Source: DASUPK01 sp036505735
GTDB lineage: Bacteria > Actinomycetota > Thermoleophilia > Solirubrobacterales > 70-9
Assembly: GCA_036505735.1 (NCBI GenBank)
Contig: DASXSZ010000110.1
Coordinates: 1-22,468 of the forward strand
Direction of reading: 5' to 3'
Length of the DNA: 22,468 nucleotides
The notes below the pieces were generated by a model. The model had not been told where the DNA came from, did no database searches, and was given only the letters and a program-made list of their open reading frames with translations. A program made the position numbers and the translations under genes. This document shows, piece by piece, positions 22,115 through 22,468 of this stretch. Position 1 is the first letter of the stretch, and every line of letters begins with the position of its first letter.

Positions 22115-22468
22115 GCGTCGGGCGCTGCAGCCCGGTCAGCGAGGATCAGCGAATCGCCGCTGGGCTGGACCCGGCCCGACGGAGTCGAGGGATCCTGGGC
22201 GATCAGCTTCTTGAGCGCGTCGACCTTCGACTCGCCGGTGACGACCCAAAGCAGGCTGTCGATGCTCTCGATCTCCGGATAGGTCAGCGTCATCCGGCGG
22301 ACGCCCTGGTACTCGCCGCTCGTCACTGCGACGCGCTTGTCGGTGACCTCGAGAACCGGGTCGCCCGGGACGAGCGAGGCGGTGTGGCCGTCCGGACCGA
22401 GGCCCATATGCGCCAGGTCGAGCGCCTCGGGGAGCGAGGCCGCGTAGCGGTCGGCCGCCGCGACGAGG
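22111..22468 (-). CDS. pgl: 6-phosphogluconolactonase, C-terminal part (runs off right edge)
   Basis: The last 118 residues of a DevB-type 6-phosphogluconolactonase, which hydrolyses 6-phosphoglucono-lactone in the oxidative pentose phosphate pathway. The signature LAHMGLGPDGHTASLVPG is visible about 20 residues from the edge. RMTLTYPEIESIDSLLWVVTGESKVDALKK and the C-terminal GDSLILADRAA also fit the family, in which the full protein is about 230-250 residues. The internal ATG (22407) is not the start, because family-like sequence (RYAASLPEALDLAH) continues upstream to the window edge. It points in the same direction as tkt-tal-pgi, suggesting a shared pathway locus interrupted by the intervening genes. 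Confidence 0.88.
   Translation of the reverse strand, partial: LVAAADRYAASLPEALDLAHMGLGPDGHTASLVPGDPVLEVTDKRVAVTSGEYQGVRRMTLTYPEIESIDSLLWVVTGESKVDALKKLIAQDPSTPSGRVQPSGDSLILADRAAAPDA

Overview
The window is GC-rich bacterial chromosome with tightly packed genes, frequent 4-bp ATGA/GTGA stop-start overlaps, GTG starts, and several genes whose -10-like box sits about 6-8 bases before the start codon (probable leaderless transcripts). Together with the protein families present this suggests an actinobacterium, perhaps of the Thermoleophilia (Solirubrobacter/Gaiella side); that placement is inference. No rRNA, tRNA, CRISPR array, insertion sequence or phage gene was seen.

Left end (1-4790). A minus-strand reading frame begins with a membrane-anchored neutral zinc metallopeptidase and runs without any stop codon into a PLP-dependent lyase that leaves the window. 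A divergent plus-strand gene is a decayed DUF6544/DUF6920-like protein (frame change plus missing middle). Then come cydA-cydB (cytochrome bd-type quinol oxidase, minus) and a tiny two-cysteine protein.

Envelope-stress block (4724-8376, plus). A PspC/LiaF-like membrane protein, a LiaS-like histidine kinase and a LiaR-like regulator form one overlapping operon behind a promoter carrying a TTAGGG direct repeat. An AraC-type regulator and a VOC (glyoxalase-fold) protein follow.

Sugar-phosphate block (8394-14552, with pgl at the right edge). Minus-strand tkt-tal-pgi-HAD phosphatase, with rpiA divergent from tkt. This is most of the non-oxidative pentose phosphate pathway plus glucose-6-phosphate isomerase. 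A 6-phosphogluconolactonase (oxidative branch) reappears at 22111-22468 in the same orientation as tkt, so the block looks split by about 7.5 kb of other genes.

Interposed redox/stress region (14565-22114). It holds an alpha/beta hydrolase, then a MerR-aldo/keto reductase-SDR operon with a textbook MerR promoter (19-bp spacer, perfect 16-bp palindrome). Next is a divergent pair of operons around a palindromic promoter: minus-strand ArsR-SRPBCC fusion, DUF899 and Met/Cys-rich DUF2182 membrane protein; plus-strand DUF899, DUF899 and an OsmC-type peroxiredoxin. Three different DUF899 thiol proteins, one DUF2182 protein and one fused ArsR-SRPBCC regulator around a single operator is the best candidate here for a poorly described system, perhaps thiol-redox or copper-linked; its function is not established by the sequence.
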